A DNA stretch of 64,000 nt from Chitinophagaceae bacterium DXS (lineage in GTDB: Bacteria > Bacteroidota > Bacteroidia > Chitinophagales > Chitinophagaceae). Below the pieces are notes generated by a model. It had not been told where the DNA came from, made no database searches, and was given only the letters and a program-made list of their open reading frames with translations. The position numbers were made by a program, and so were the translations under genes. Location of the stretch: contig CP128386.1 of assembly GCA_030345135.1 (NCBI GenBank), forward strand, positions 775,129-839,128, written 5' to 3'. Below, one piece after another: positions 36,600 through 44,978 of this stretch (position 1 is the first letter of the stretch; every line of letters starts with the position of its first letter).

Positions 36600-37268
36600 T
36601 TATTCGCCGGTGAAATAGTTTGTAAAGCCGTGTAGTTTATAGGATATGTCTGCAAATTCAACCGTGCACTGTGGTCCTTTTGGTGATTGGGCATAAAAGC
36701 CCAGTCGCATATTCGTTTTGTCGTATGCAAACGTTCTTAAAATATTCCATTGTTTTCCGTCTGCTGAGTAATAAAAACAAAAAACGTTTCCGGCTGTAGC
36801 TGCCTTAATATAGACCTGCCTGGTTGTAAGTGCAGCATGGTAACTGTCGTCTGTAATTTTATTTTTAATCACAGAAGAGCTTACATGAATGGTTCGCTCG
36901 TCGCTTCGCTCAAACAAGAGTTTTGCCCAGTTAGATGAATCGCTGTAGATGATGATGGCGCCTGCATCGTAAACACTGTCAAACGTTGTAGACAGGCGGG
37001 CTGAGAAAATGAAATTGGAATCGGGTGTGAAGAGCAATTTTGGTGCGTTATTAATATAATAACTTCCGTCAAGGGCTACATACTGATCCGTTTTGGCCTG
37101 TGCGACAATTTTAATACTGTTGCCGGACGTTACAGTGAAGCTTTTTGGACTATTGATCCATGTAAATGCATGCGGAACGGCGGATAACTTAACATCTTTT
37201 TGTTGCTGTGCAAAACTGAAATAATGTGCCGATAAAAAAATCAAAGTAGTAAGCAATGCAGGTTTCAT
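36600..37268 (-). CDS. DUF1349-domain protein, secreted
   Basis: 222 aa: signal peptide (ending SFAQ) and one concanavalin-like DUF1349 domain, with the family phrases FTWINSPKSFTV, YDAGAIIIYSDSSNWAKLLFE and YYSADGKQWNILRTFAYD. The fold is lectin-like and probably binds carbohydrate. First gene of a two-gene unit with the PQQ-propeller gene. Related to the modules repeated in the giant 24209-28036 protein. Confidence 0.85.
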   Translation of the reverse strand: MKPALLTTLIFLSAHYFSFAQQQKDVKLSAVPHAFTWINSPKSFTVTSGNSIKIVAQAKTDQYVALDGSYYINNAPKLLFTPDSNFIFSARLSTTFDSVYDAGAIIIYSDSSNWAKLLFERSDERTIHVSSSVIKNKITDDSYHAALTTRQVYIKAATAGNVFCFYYSADGKQWNILRTFAYDKTNMRLGFYAQSPKGPQCTVEFADISYKLHGFTNYFTGE

Positions 37269-37622
37269 GTTGATTTTTAGTTTGCCCCGTCAGGTTTGTT
37301 AGTAATGGTATAGTATTCAAACTTACTGCAAACAATATTTTATGCTATTAAAAAATGATTAGAGGCAAATAAAACATGCAGTTGGTAACGTCAATCCTCA
37401 ATTCATCAGCGGTTTTCCGCAATTCAACAGAAAAGTATCCTGTTTGTGAAATTTCACATTCCACAAGGGTTGCAGGCTGTGTTTCTTTGCATTCATAAAT
37501 ATCAACTATGCATGGTTGGTATAGGTTATCAACCCAATCCCTGCTTTAAGGCAGCGTAAATTCCATGTTCTGTCCCGTGTAAACCGCTAAACCCGATTAA
37601 GTATTTTTAACGTAATGTAAAA
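37269..37622. other. Divergent promoter region, no gene or repeat seen
   Basis: 354 bp between the DUF1349 gene and the M14 peptidase gene. TATTTTTA near 37601 could be the -7 element for the peptidase gene (TAnnTTTG pattern, one base off), but no -33 box is convincing. No heptad repeats. Confidence 0.5.
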
Positions 37623-38660
37623 ATGAAACCCTTCCCTTATCTAACGGTAATCGTTATTGCTGTCTGCTTATTTTTTGCATCCGCTACCTATGCAAATGAC
37701 AGCCTGAGCAGTTTTAATAATTATAAAATTGCTTTCGTTGAAAAGGCGCTGGCGCACAAAACAACGCTTGGTATCAGCAAAAACGGCAAAGCTATTGAAG
37801 GCTTTTACTTTCCCGGAAAAACAGGTAAAAAAGCGCTTGTAATAGCAGGTGTGCATGGCTCGGAATTGTCCGGTATTGAAGTTGCAAGACAACTGGTAAA
37901 CGAACTGATGCAAGACACCGTCCGGGACTATAGCACGCTCGTTATTCCCTGCTTGTTTGTAGATAATGCGCTCATGGCTATGGGAGCACCTGCGCAAATT
38001 GGCAGCGTAAAAAATCTAGGGCGTTATACCGCTTCCGGTGCGGTTGATCCAAACAGGCAAATGCCTTCTCCGGGAAAAGCCTACAACCCTGCAACGGGGC
38101 TGGATCATTTGCATCGTTCAATTGAGAAGGAGAATGGATTGTTGTTGCAGATTATCGCTGCATTCAAACCTGACCGCATAGTTAGCATTCATGCTATCAG
38201 AGATACATCACGGGCCGGCATTTATGCAGATCCCCGTACTGATGCAAGGGGTTATGCACTTGGCTTTGAAAGAGACAGTACACTGGCTATAAAAATGGCC
38301 GCCCATATTTCTGCAAACGGGGGAGTAGTTCCCGGGAACTTGTTAACGCTACGGACCAATGCAAAATATCCGAGTGATCCTGCCATTGCGAATGCCGGTG
38401 AAAAGCAACCACGGGCGTCCTGCGGATCATCGCTTCCGGGGAATGTTGGCTGCGGCATTTCTTTAGGTACATGGGCAACTACCGCAGTTGTGGACGATGA
38501 TGATCCAACCAATAACAGGGATGCGATAACGCTTATCACAATGGAATTCCCGGGCTCAAAACGTACTGTTGATTACGACATAGCTGCTGATGTCGAAGCT
38601 TGCAAAAAGAATGTACACGCTTATGCGGGATGCATAAAAGAGGTGTTTTTGAAAAATTAG
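37623..38660 (+). CDS. M14-family zinc carboxypeptidase-like protein, secreted
   Basis: 345 aa. Signal peptide (1-24, ending ATYAN), then the M14 zinc site: GVHGSE (His78, Glu81) and, about 110 residues on, IVSIHA (His190). VDPNRQMP supplies the Asn-Arg pair (144-145) that binds the substrate carboxylate, and MEFPG near residue 300 the likely catalytic Glu. It could be a carboxypeptidase or a peptidoglycan-peptide or succinylglutamate-desuccinylase-type enzyme; the short length favours the latter groups. Stands alone. Confidence 0.82.
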   Translation: MKPFPYLTVIVIAVCLFFASATYANDSLSSFNNYKIAFVEKALAHKTTLGISKNGKAIEGFYFPGKTGKKALVIAGVHGSELSGIEVARQLVNELMQDTVRDYSTLVIPCLFVDNALMAMGAPAQIGSVKNLGRYTASGAVDPNRQMPSPGKAYNPATGLDHLHRSIEKENGLLLQIIAAFKPDRIVSIHAIRDTSRAGIYADPRTDARGYALGFERDSTLAIKMAAHISANGGVVPGNLLTLRTNAKYPSDPAIANAGEKQPRASCGSSLPGNVGCGISLGTWATTAVVDDDDPTNNRDAITLITMEFPGSKRTVDYDIAADVEACKKNVHAYAGCIKEVFLKN

Positions 38661-38768
38661 ATTTGTTTGAAAGAATGGCTTTTTTAAATTTGAAAAATAC
38701 AGTTACACATAGCTGCCCGGAGGCGGCACAGAGAATAGGCCCCGGGCCCAACAGACATTCAGCGATGC

Positions 38769-40361
38769 TTATAGGTCCAGGCCGCACTGAGTCATAAAAT
38801 CATTGCAGAACACTTTTCTTGTTTGTTCGTCCAGCAATTGTTTTCTGCACTGCAGCCATTTATTAACGTTGGCTTCTCCATACATATTTTTGAGCCGTTG
38901 CGGGGTAAGATTAAAATTGATCTTGCCCCAATGGAGGGTATAGGGAATGTTCAGCTCTTCAAGCCTGTCCCATACTTTCTGGAAGAAGTCGCGGGTTACT
39001 TTTGCCTCAACTCCATCCAATTCCAGCACACAGGTTGACGGGTATCTTGTAAAGCCGAGCAGCGCATTTGTTCCTTTTACAAAACGCAAAGCCAAAGCGC
39101 CGGGGAAAGGTGTTTCTTTATTTACGTCAATAATAACGTCAATTACTTTTGATGCATCGGCCCTGTTTACCGCAATAGCTCCGCTGGCTGCTTTGCCGCG
39201 GAATTTTGTATTGCTGAATGTTTCCCCCAAAGTACCAAATGCCGGCGGTACGGCTTTAAAAGCGAGTGGCATTAGCTTGTTTACGAGAGGAGGAACCAAC
39301 AAAGTTGAGATGGTAGATCCCAGGGTGTCAAGTATTGTCTGCACAAGACCAAGTGTTGTTTCGCCGTAAGTGTGTCCTTCGGAATCTCTTACACGCCTGG
39401 GGTAATCTTTTGTGTAAGGCATCTTGTACAGAACTTTAAAGAATACGCCTTTGGCTGCATTCCCGGGCTCAAAATTGTGCGGGTTTAATAGTACTTCAAA
39501 ATGGTATAACGATTTGTCCGGTCCGTCAACGGGGTATGGCAGTAGTGTACTTATTCCGTCGAAGATAGTATTGTTAATGGCATTTACCAGCGCATCGTTG
39601 TAAGTGATCTGATCGCTTCTTCTTTCTTCCAACAAAAAAAGCGGTTCTGTCTCTATCAATACACCATGAATAAAACCGAAGCTGCCAAAACTAACAACAG
39701 CAGAATTAAACATGTCATCATCACTTATTTTTTCCGCGCCAAGCCATTTAATGAATTCGTCGGAAGCAACGGGGTTGGATTGGCGCTGAAGGAATACATG
39801 CTTGTCGGGGCCGCTAATTATATGCAAGCCAACAATTGTATCATGCACAGCGCCCACGCGATATGCTGAGCCATGTGTTCCGGTAGATGTAGCTCCTGCC
39901 AGGGATTGCATGTTGCTGGCGCCCGAAGCTTTGGGTGATCGGCCACGTTGCTGAAGGATGTCTTCCAGTTGCATAACGCTCATGCCGCACTGCACAAAAA
40001 AGAGATCATCGCTGTGTTTACCACTCTGCAAATATTCAGGTGCTACGAAGGAATTATTTAACGCAAAGGAAAGCCGGAGTGACTTCGTATCTACTACGCC
40101 ACCGGGACAAACAGCTACTTCCGAAAATGACCATCCGTTACCCATGGCGCGCATGGACAGATTATTATCAATGGCATATTTCACCAGCCACATAAAATTG
40201 GAGGTAGTGGCTTTATATTGTTCTTCTTCGTCTGTAATGGATGAAGGAAGCACCAGTTTAAAAGATGCGTCTTTTTGAAATTTGCACGTAAAGTTTTCGT
40301 GTCCATTGGTCCACTCGTCAATTTCCCAAAGTTGAATTCCTTCCGGATAGGTTAGTGCCAT
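38769..40361 (-). CDS. FAD-linked oxidase of the sugar-lactone/alditol oxidase type
   Basis: 530 aa, no signal peptide. N-terminal FAD-binding PCMH-type domain: WLVKYAIDNNLSMRAMGNGWSFSEVAV and the GATSTGTHGSAYRVG flavin loop; the C-terminal part (LHWGKINFNLTPQRLKNMYGE) resembles D-arabinono-1,4-lactone oxidase and L-gulonolactone/alditol oxidases, with the W-G-K motif near the active site. It would oxidise a sugar lactone or alditol with O2. Convergent with the M14 gene. No partner genes adjacent. Confidence 0.82.
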   Translation of the reverse strand: MALTYPEGIQLWEIDEWTNGHENFTCKFQKDASFKLVLPSSITDEEEQYKATTSNFMWLVKYAIDNNLSMRAMGNGWSFSEVAVCPGGVVDTKSLRLSFALNNSFVAPEYLQSGKHSDDLFFVQCGMSVMQLEDILQQRGRSPKASGASNMQSLAGATSTGTHGSAYRVGAVHDTIVGLHIISGPDKHVFLQRQSNPVASDEFIKWLGAEKISDDDMFNSAVVSFGSFGFIHGVLIETEPLFLLEERRSDQITYNDALVNAINNTIFDGISTLLPYPVDGPDKSLYHFEVLLNPHNFEPGNAAKGVFFKVLYKMPYTKDYPRRVRDSEGHTYGETTLGLVQTILDTLGSTISTLLVPPLVNKLMPLAFKAVPPAFGTLGETFSNTKFRGKAASGAIAVNRADASKVIDVIIDVNKETPFPGALALRFVKGTNALLGFTRYPSTCVLELDGVEAKVTRDFFQKVWDRLEELNIPYTLHWGKINFNLTPQRLKNMYGEANVNKWLQCRKQLLDEQTRKVFCNDFMTQCGLDL

Positions 40362-40438
40362 AGGTCAAACATTTTACATTGAGAATATGATTTCAATCAA
40401 CAGAAGTTTTCATCTGCAATTTCTGGTTTCTCTCCATG

Positions 40439-40786
40439 TTAGTTTGTCCCGAGAATTTTTGTCTTTGGCTCAGGCGGAGCACAGCACCATTCAACTTTTT
40501 GTGGTATTACAATGCCAAGTGTTGCTACCGTAATCAATGCATAACCAAAATTATTCTTGACAGTCACGCCATTCAAATGGTTAAAAGAAGCATCACATTT
40601 GGGATCAACATCTTTTGGCTGTACCAGTCCCCAGGCAAACGACCATGTAGTTTTGCTATACGCCGGATTGTTGGCAACTGTATTGCAATCATATTTGGTA
40701 ACAACATGCGTGGTACTGCAACTATATAATAAAACGATAATGACAAACAAGCTTGCAGTTTTCGACAAACGATCGGAGTATTTCAT
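40439..40786 (-). CDS. Bor-like small lipoprotein
   Basis: 115 aa with a lipoprotein signal peptide (VIIVLLYSCSTTH, Cys23). The body resembles phage lambda Bor, a surface lipoprotein, in its C-terminal pattern: VTVKNNFGYALITVATLGIVIPQKVEWCCA parallels the long hydrophobic stretch followed by a Cys-containing end. Similarity is by pattern only. It is preceded by a large heptad repeat block. Function unknown. Confidence 0.6.
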   Translation of the reverse strand: MKYSDRLSKTASLFVIIVLLYSCSTTHVVTKYDCNTVANNPAYSKTTWSFAWGLVQPKDVDPKCDASFNHLNGVTVKNNFGYALITVATLGIVIPQKVEWCCAPPEPKTKILGTN

Positions 40787-40879
40787 TGTCTAAGGTTTTG
40801 AGGAGTATAAAAAGGAAAGCCATAATAAAAATAGAAAAAAGCGTGGTGGATTGCAATGGGGAAAAACACAGGGAGATGT

Positions 40880-41045
40880 GTGATGTTAGATGCCCGCCCG
40901 TACCGACGGCACGTTCGGGCGGGTACGGTGTACGATGTGAGGTGTCAGGTATCAGGTGTGAGGTTTTAAAGTACGAATTACGAAGTACGAAGTACGTTGG
41001 GTGCAGCACGTTAAGAGAATGTAAGATGTACGGTTCTAGGTTATG
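40880..41045 (+). repeat. D, C and A heptad repeat block including a GC-rich palindrome
   Basis: On the plus strand: a GC-rich inverted segment (GCCCGCCCG ... CGGGCGGG, about 40890-40925), D units (GTACGGT), C units (AGGTGTC, AGGTATC, AGGTGTG) and A units (AGTACGA). This forms the left arm of an inverted repeat whose right arm is at 41777-41900. Relative to the Bor-like gene it is in pre-start orientation. Confidence 0.88.
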
Positions 41046-41175
41046 CCCATACTGACGGTGCGTTTGGCCAGGTACGATGTGATTGGCAAATTCAAAATTC
41101 TAAAGTTAAAAATATTACAAGGGCTTCGTTTATTATAAAAAAGGATCGAAAAGAGAATCAATGACTACGTCTTTG

Positions 41176-41210
41176 GCTCATAGCTGAAAGCTGATAGCTC
41201 ACAGCTACTT
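41176..41210 (-). repeat. B-type heptad repeat containing the VOC stop codon
   Basis: In minus-strand sense the stop TAG continues as CTGTGAGC, AGCTATC, AGCTTTC, then AGCTATG. About 30 bp match the repeat overlapping the stop of the PhyH gene at 51419-51450. Confidence 0.85.
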
Positions 41211-41630
41211 GTGTGTTACCACATTTCCTTCTCCATCCAGCTCCACAAAAGGATTGTATACAATTTCCCAATAATTGTTTTCAATATCGGCAATGTAACC
41301 CGCATAGCCGCCCCAGAAAATTTTCTGTGGCTCTTTAACAACGGATACGCCTTTGCTTATCAGTTGGGCAAAAATGTCGTCAACCTCTTTTTCGGAAGAA
41401 AGATTAATAGCAAGTGTAAATTGTTTAAAGCCCTGCCCGTCATGATGAATGCCGATATCTTCGGCCAGCTCATCGGCCGGAAACAACGCCAGTATAAAAG
41501 AATTCATCTTGAAGAAAACAATTCCGTTTTCATCTTTTACCGGCTTCCATTCAAAAACATCTATATAAAATTGTTTCAGTTTCTCAAGGTTCTCCGCGCC
41601 AATCGTAATAAAGCTGATGGCTTGTTTCAT
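41205..41630 (-). CDS. VOC-superfamily (glyoxalase/bleomycin-resistance fold) protein
   Basis: 141 aa forming two beta-alpha-beta-beta-beta modules: QAISFITIGAENLEKLKQFY and FKQFTLAINLSSEKEVDDIFA; ends with IADIENNYWEIVYNP, in which Glu is a likely metal ligand. Such proteins bind a divalent metal and act on small molecules or as antibiotic-binding proteins; the substrate cannot be predicted. I start at MKQAISF rather than two codons earlier. The gene is bracketed by inverted D/A repeat blocks about 0.7 kb apart. Confidence 0.85.
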   Translation of the reverse strand: MKQAISFITIGAENLEKLKQFYIDVFEWKPVKDENGIVFFKMNSFILALFPADELAEDIGIHHDGQGFKQFTLAINLSSEKEVDDIFAQLISKGVSVVKEPQKIFWGGYAGYIADIENNYWEIVYNPFVELDGEGNVVTHK

Positions 41631-41776
41631 ATGCAAATTTTTTTGGAAAGAAAAAGGCAGTCTCTTCAGAACTGCCTTATTATTTTATGCTGTCAGTAAC
41701 CACCTGGTTACGGTTATGTTTGTAGATTTTTGTGCTAAAGTATTATGTGTCTCAATTCCTCTCACGCTGCTACACC

Positions 41777-41900
41777 TAACGTACTTCGTACCTCGTAATT
41801 CGTACTTGGCCACATTCATCAGGATCGTGCCCACGTCGTACACCGTACCCGCCCGAACGTGCCGTCGGTACGTTCGGGCGGGCATCTAACACCGTACATT
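41777..41900 (-). repeat. A and D heptad repeat block with GC-rich palindrome, right arm
   Basis: In minus-strand sense from the citrate synthase stop: GTACGGT, the same GC-rich palindrome as at 40890, D units and then A units (AGTACGA). The order of modules equals that of 40880-41045 inverted, giving imperfect inverted arms of about 120-150 bp around the VOC gene. Confidence 0.88.
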
Positions 41901-41901
41901 C

Positions 41902-43224
41902 CTAGTCCCAAATCTCTTCCTTGCCTTCAAGCCACAACTTAACTGACTTGGTAGTGACGCTCTTTGGTCTTTCGAGCGGAAGTCCCAGGGCTCTGTCCCA
42001 GCAAAGGCTTGCAAGCACGCCAAGTGCGCGGCTAACACCAAACAATACGGTGTAAAATTCATATTCAACCAGGCCGTAGTGTACAAGCAACGCACCGCTA
42101 TGCGCATCTACATTTGGCCAGGGGTTTTTAATTTTTCCAAGCGACTGCAAAATCGGTGGAACCATTTCATAAATGTTCCATACCGTGCGGCAGAGTTTGT
42201 CCTGAGGCATGTGCTTTTTACCAAACTCCATTTGTGCTGTAAAGCGGGGATCGGTTTTGCGAAGTACAGCGTGGCCATAGCCTGGCACTACTTTTCCGGC
42301 TGCAAGTGTCTTTTTGGTATATTCAGCTATCTCTTCACGTGCAGGAAGGTCGGTACCGAGTTCTTGCTGCATTTCATATATCCATTTGATTACTTCCTGG
42401 TTAGCAAGACCGTGAAGAGGGCCCGCCAGGCCGTTCATGCCGGCAGCAAAGCTCAAATACGGATCGCTCAATGCAGAGCCAACAAGGTGTGTAGTGTGTG
42501 CAGATACGTTTCCTCCTTCGTGGTCGGCATGAATGGTCATGTATAAGCGCATGAGTTCTTTAAAGTCTTCGCTTTCATAGCCAAGCATATGTGCAAAGTT
42601 TCCAGCCCAATCCAGCATACCGTCAGGATGTATATGATCGCTATTTTTATATTTCCGGCGATAGATGTAAGCTGCGATGCGTGGCAGCCTGGCTATCAGG
42701 TTCAACACATCTTCAAATGTTGCATGCCAGTAGTCTTTTTTATTCATCCCCTTGGCATATTCACGTGAAAAAACACTCTCTGTTTGAAGAGCCATTACGC
42801 CGGTAACAAACATTGTCATAGGATGTGAAGTCAATGGCAATGCATCTATCATGTCAAATACGTGATTGGGCACATGTGAGCGTCTTTGTAGCGTAGAAGT
42901 AACAAATTCAACTTGCTCTTCATTAGGCAGCTCATCCATTAACATTAAATAGAATAAGCCTTCAGGTAATGGTTCGTTTCCGTCTTTTGCTTTAGGAAGT
43001 TTTTCCTGCAGTTCCGGAATGGAATATCCTCTGAAACGAATACCTTCCTGTGCATCGAGCAATGAAGTTTCCGAAACAAGGCCGGTGATGCCACGCATAC
43101 CCTGGTAAACCTGAGCAAGGGATACCTCACCAATTTTTTTGGTGCCATGTTCTTTCAATAAATCTTTGATTTCGGCATTGGCTGCATCGGCCTTCGCCTT
43201 AAACCGTTCTTTTAATAATTCCAT
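41902..43224 (-). CDS. gltA: Citrate synthase, eukaryotic (mitochondrial) type
   Basis: 440 aa; condenses oxaloacetate and acetyl-CoA in the TCA cycle. The sequence follows the mitochondrial type rather than the bacterial type: GIRFRGYSIPELQEKLPKAK, DPYLSFAAGMNGLAGPLHGL (catalytic His), VPGYGHAVLRKTDPRF (second His) and PNVDAHSGALLVHYG (catalytic Asp). It has no mitochondrial presequence and starts MELLKERFKAKADAANAEIK. A candidate promoter lies 50-90 bp upstream. The stop codon is followed by one base and then D-type repeats. Confidence 0.95.
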   Translation of the reverse strand: MELLKERFKAKADAANAEIKDLLKEHGTKKIGEVSLAQVYQGMRGITGLVSETSLLDAQEGIRFRGYSIPELQEKLPKAKDGNEPLPEGLFYLMLMDELPNEEQVEFVTSTLQRRSHVPNHVFDMIDALPLTSHPMTMFVTGVMALQTESVFSREYAKGMNKKDYWHATFEDVLNLIARLPRIAAYIYRRKYKNSDHIHPDGMLDWAGNFAHMLGYESEDFKELMRLYMTIHADHEGGNVSAHTTHLVGSALSDPYLSFAAGMNGLAGPLHGLANQEVIKWIYEMQQELGTDLPAREEIAEYTKKTLAAGKVVPGYGHAVLRKTDPRFTAQMEFGKKHMPQDKLCRTVWNIYEMVPPILQSLGKIKNPWPNVDAHSGALLVHYGLVEYEFYTVLFGVSRALGVLASLCWDRALGLPLERPKSVTTKSVKLWLEGKEEIWD

Positions 43225-43588
43225 AAACTCAAAATTTTTTTCACCGGCTTACAAAGAAATGAAGGGTATGTTGTGCCGATGGGTAAAGGTAATTGAAGTT
43301 GCTTTTGAGAACAAAAAAGAAAGGAACAAATGTTGAAAAGCTTGTGAATAGTGATTGAGAGACGATTAGCAGATGATTAAAAGTCAGTCATGAAAGGCCC
43401 TGCAATCCAATAACAGCCGGTAGGAGTCTTTATATTATTGAAGGCTAATGATTGATAGTTAATTATTTGATAACAAGAAAAATATCTGCTTGCATAAATG
43501 CGGTAACCGTTGCAGCTTGATGCAACTATCCAAAATCAATTGCGCGTTTCTTTAACTAAACGGATGATGCGGGAAGGACATACTGATA
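43225..43588. other. Citrate synthase leader and intergenic region
   Basis: 364 bp. Apart from the candidate promoter at 43284-43315 it contains a 6-bp inverted repeat GTTGCA / TGCAAC (43509-43526) and nothing else I can support; no heptad repeat, no credible ORF. Confidence 0.6.
43284..43315 (-). promoter_or_regulatory. Candidate promoter of citrate synthase
   Basis: On the minus strand TTTG (43315-43312), a 20-bp spacer and TACCTTTA (43291-43284) match the Bacteroidetes -33 / -7 pattern with one -7 mismatch. The leader would be about 50 nt. Confidence 0.6.
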
Positions 43589-44680
43589 TTATTTAGGTGC
43601 TTTGCGGTAGAAATAATAAGCTACAAACGAAAATATTATGTTGGGAAGCCATGCTGCAATAAGCGGAGGAAAGTTTCCTTTTACCGAAAACATACTTGAA
43701 AAACGGTCGGTAATAATAAATGCAGCAGCAGTAAGAAAGCCCAAAGCCAGGTGCGCGCCGCTGCCTCCACGCACTTTACGCGCGGCCAGAACGGCTCCTA
43801 TTATGGTAAGGATGATCACCGCGACAGGCGTTGCATCTCTGCGGTACTTTTCTATTTTCAATGCGTTGATCGTCTCAGAACCTCGCAATTCTTCCAGTTG
43901 AATAAAGCGGTTTAGCTGAGGTGAAGTCATTTTATCTTTAGTGAACTCATCCTGGCTAAGGTCAAACGGAATGAAATTAAAACGCATGTGTGTATCGGGA
44001 GTAATGCCTACTGTTTCTTTAAGTCCGTTTACCGTGCGCTGAAAAACATTTCTCATTTCCCAGCTTCTCTTTGCAGTATCCCACATGATCCTTTCTGCAC
44101 GCAGGTTGTAGACTAACTGATTGCCCTTAATACGGTATAACGAAGCTGGCCCGCCCGTTTTCCCTGCCGTATCATAATAATGAATGCTCGCGTAGGTAAA
44201 AGAATCAAGCCTGAAATATTTATTCACCTGCTTTTGAAGCAAAGGATTATAACTTGAATTGGCATTAACATAATTAGTTTCAAAATATGTTCTCTTTACT
44301 TCAGCACGCGGAATAACATACTGGTTCGCGAACCACAATATTGTTGCAAGAAAAATTCCGCCGAGCCAGTAAGGAACAAGAAACCTTTTGAAACTGGTTC
44401 CGCTGGCCAGAATTGCGATCACCTCGCTTTTGCCTGCCATTTTAGAGGTAAAGAAAATCACCGCAATAAACACGAACAAAGGAAACAGCAGTGCAATGAT
44501 ATGCGGTATAAATGCGAGAAAGTAGTCGGTAACAATCTTATAAAAACTCCATCCGCTTTTTACAAAGTCATCAGTTTTTTCACTGGTGTCAATCACCACT
44601 GAAATAATGGTAAACAGGAATATCGAAAAGAAGAAAGTGGTTAAAAATTTCTTTAGTATGTACCAGTCTAATTTCTTCAT
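43589..44680 (-). CDS. LptF/LptG-family lipopolysaccharide export permease
   Basis: 363 aa. Membrane segments near residues 15-35, 55-80 and 100-120 flank the first half, then a periplasmic beta-jellyroll domain, then three C-terminal TM segments (PVAVIILTIIGAVLAARKV, GSGAHLALGFLTAAAFIITD, LPNIIFSFVAYYF). With LptB ATPase and a partner permease it would extract LPS from the inner membrane toward the outer membrane. The start begins MKKLDWYILKKFLTTFFF, typical of the family. Whether it is F or G is not decidable here. Confidence 0.92.
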   Translation of the reverse strand: MKKLDWYILKKFLTTFFFSIFLFTIISVVIDTSEKTDDFVKSGWSFYKIVTDYFLAFIPHIIALLFPLFVFIAVIFFTSKMAGKSEVIAILASGTSFKRFLVPYWLGGIFLATILWFANQYVIPRAEVKRTYFETNYVNANSSYNPLLQKQVNKYFRLDSFTYASIHYYDTAGKTGGPASLYRIKGNQLVYNLRAERIMWDTAKRSWEMRNVFQRTVNGLKETVGITPDTHMRFNFIPFDLSQDEFTKDKMTSPQLNRFIQLEELRGSETINALKIEKYRRDATPVAVIILTIIGAVLAARKVRGGSGAHLALGFLTAAAFIITDRFSSMFSVKGNFPPLIAAWLPNIIFSFVAYYFYRKAPK

Positions 44681-44706
44681 TTAGTGGATGCTCGTTTGTC
44701 AATGGA

Positions 44707-44714
44707 CAAAAGTA
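44707..44714 (-). promoter_or_regulatory. -7 element of the lptF/G gene
   Basis: TACTTTTG in minus-strand sense, a perfect TAnnTTTG, 26 nt before the start codon. No clear -33 box. Confidence 0.55.
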
Positions 44715-44741
44715 ATGGAAAACTTGTTGCGGAGGTGTGAA

Positions 44742-44882
44742 ATAGCTGTCAGCTTTTAGCTATCAGCTATCAGCTTGGGGTGTCAGGTATCAGGTATCAG
44801 GTTTCAGGCATAAGGTGTAAGGTGTAAGGTGTTAGGTATAAGGTGTTAGGTATAAGATATAAGGGCGTAAGGTATAAGGTGC
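44742..44882. repeat. B and C heptad repeats before lptF/G
   Basis: Plus-strand B units (AGCTATC, four) at 44742-44775 followed by C units (AGGTATC, AGGTTTC, AGGTGTA, AGGTATA) to about 44880. In the sense of the minus-strand lptF/G gene this is the pre-start (reverse-complement) orientation. About 140 bp of a 298-bp spacer is repeat. Confidence 0.88.
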
Positions 44883-44978
44883 ATTAATCTCTCGTATTAA
44901 ATATTTTCCGCCCAACAGAAAAATCCTGCCAATCTCCTAATCCCATAAATCTTGGTCCAGACAAAATCCCGGTCCTAA

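Noticed and set aside
40880-41900. Transposon around the VOC gene
   Set aside because: No transposase and no target duplication seen; the inverted blocks also follow from the general repeat polarity, so I list it only as a finding.
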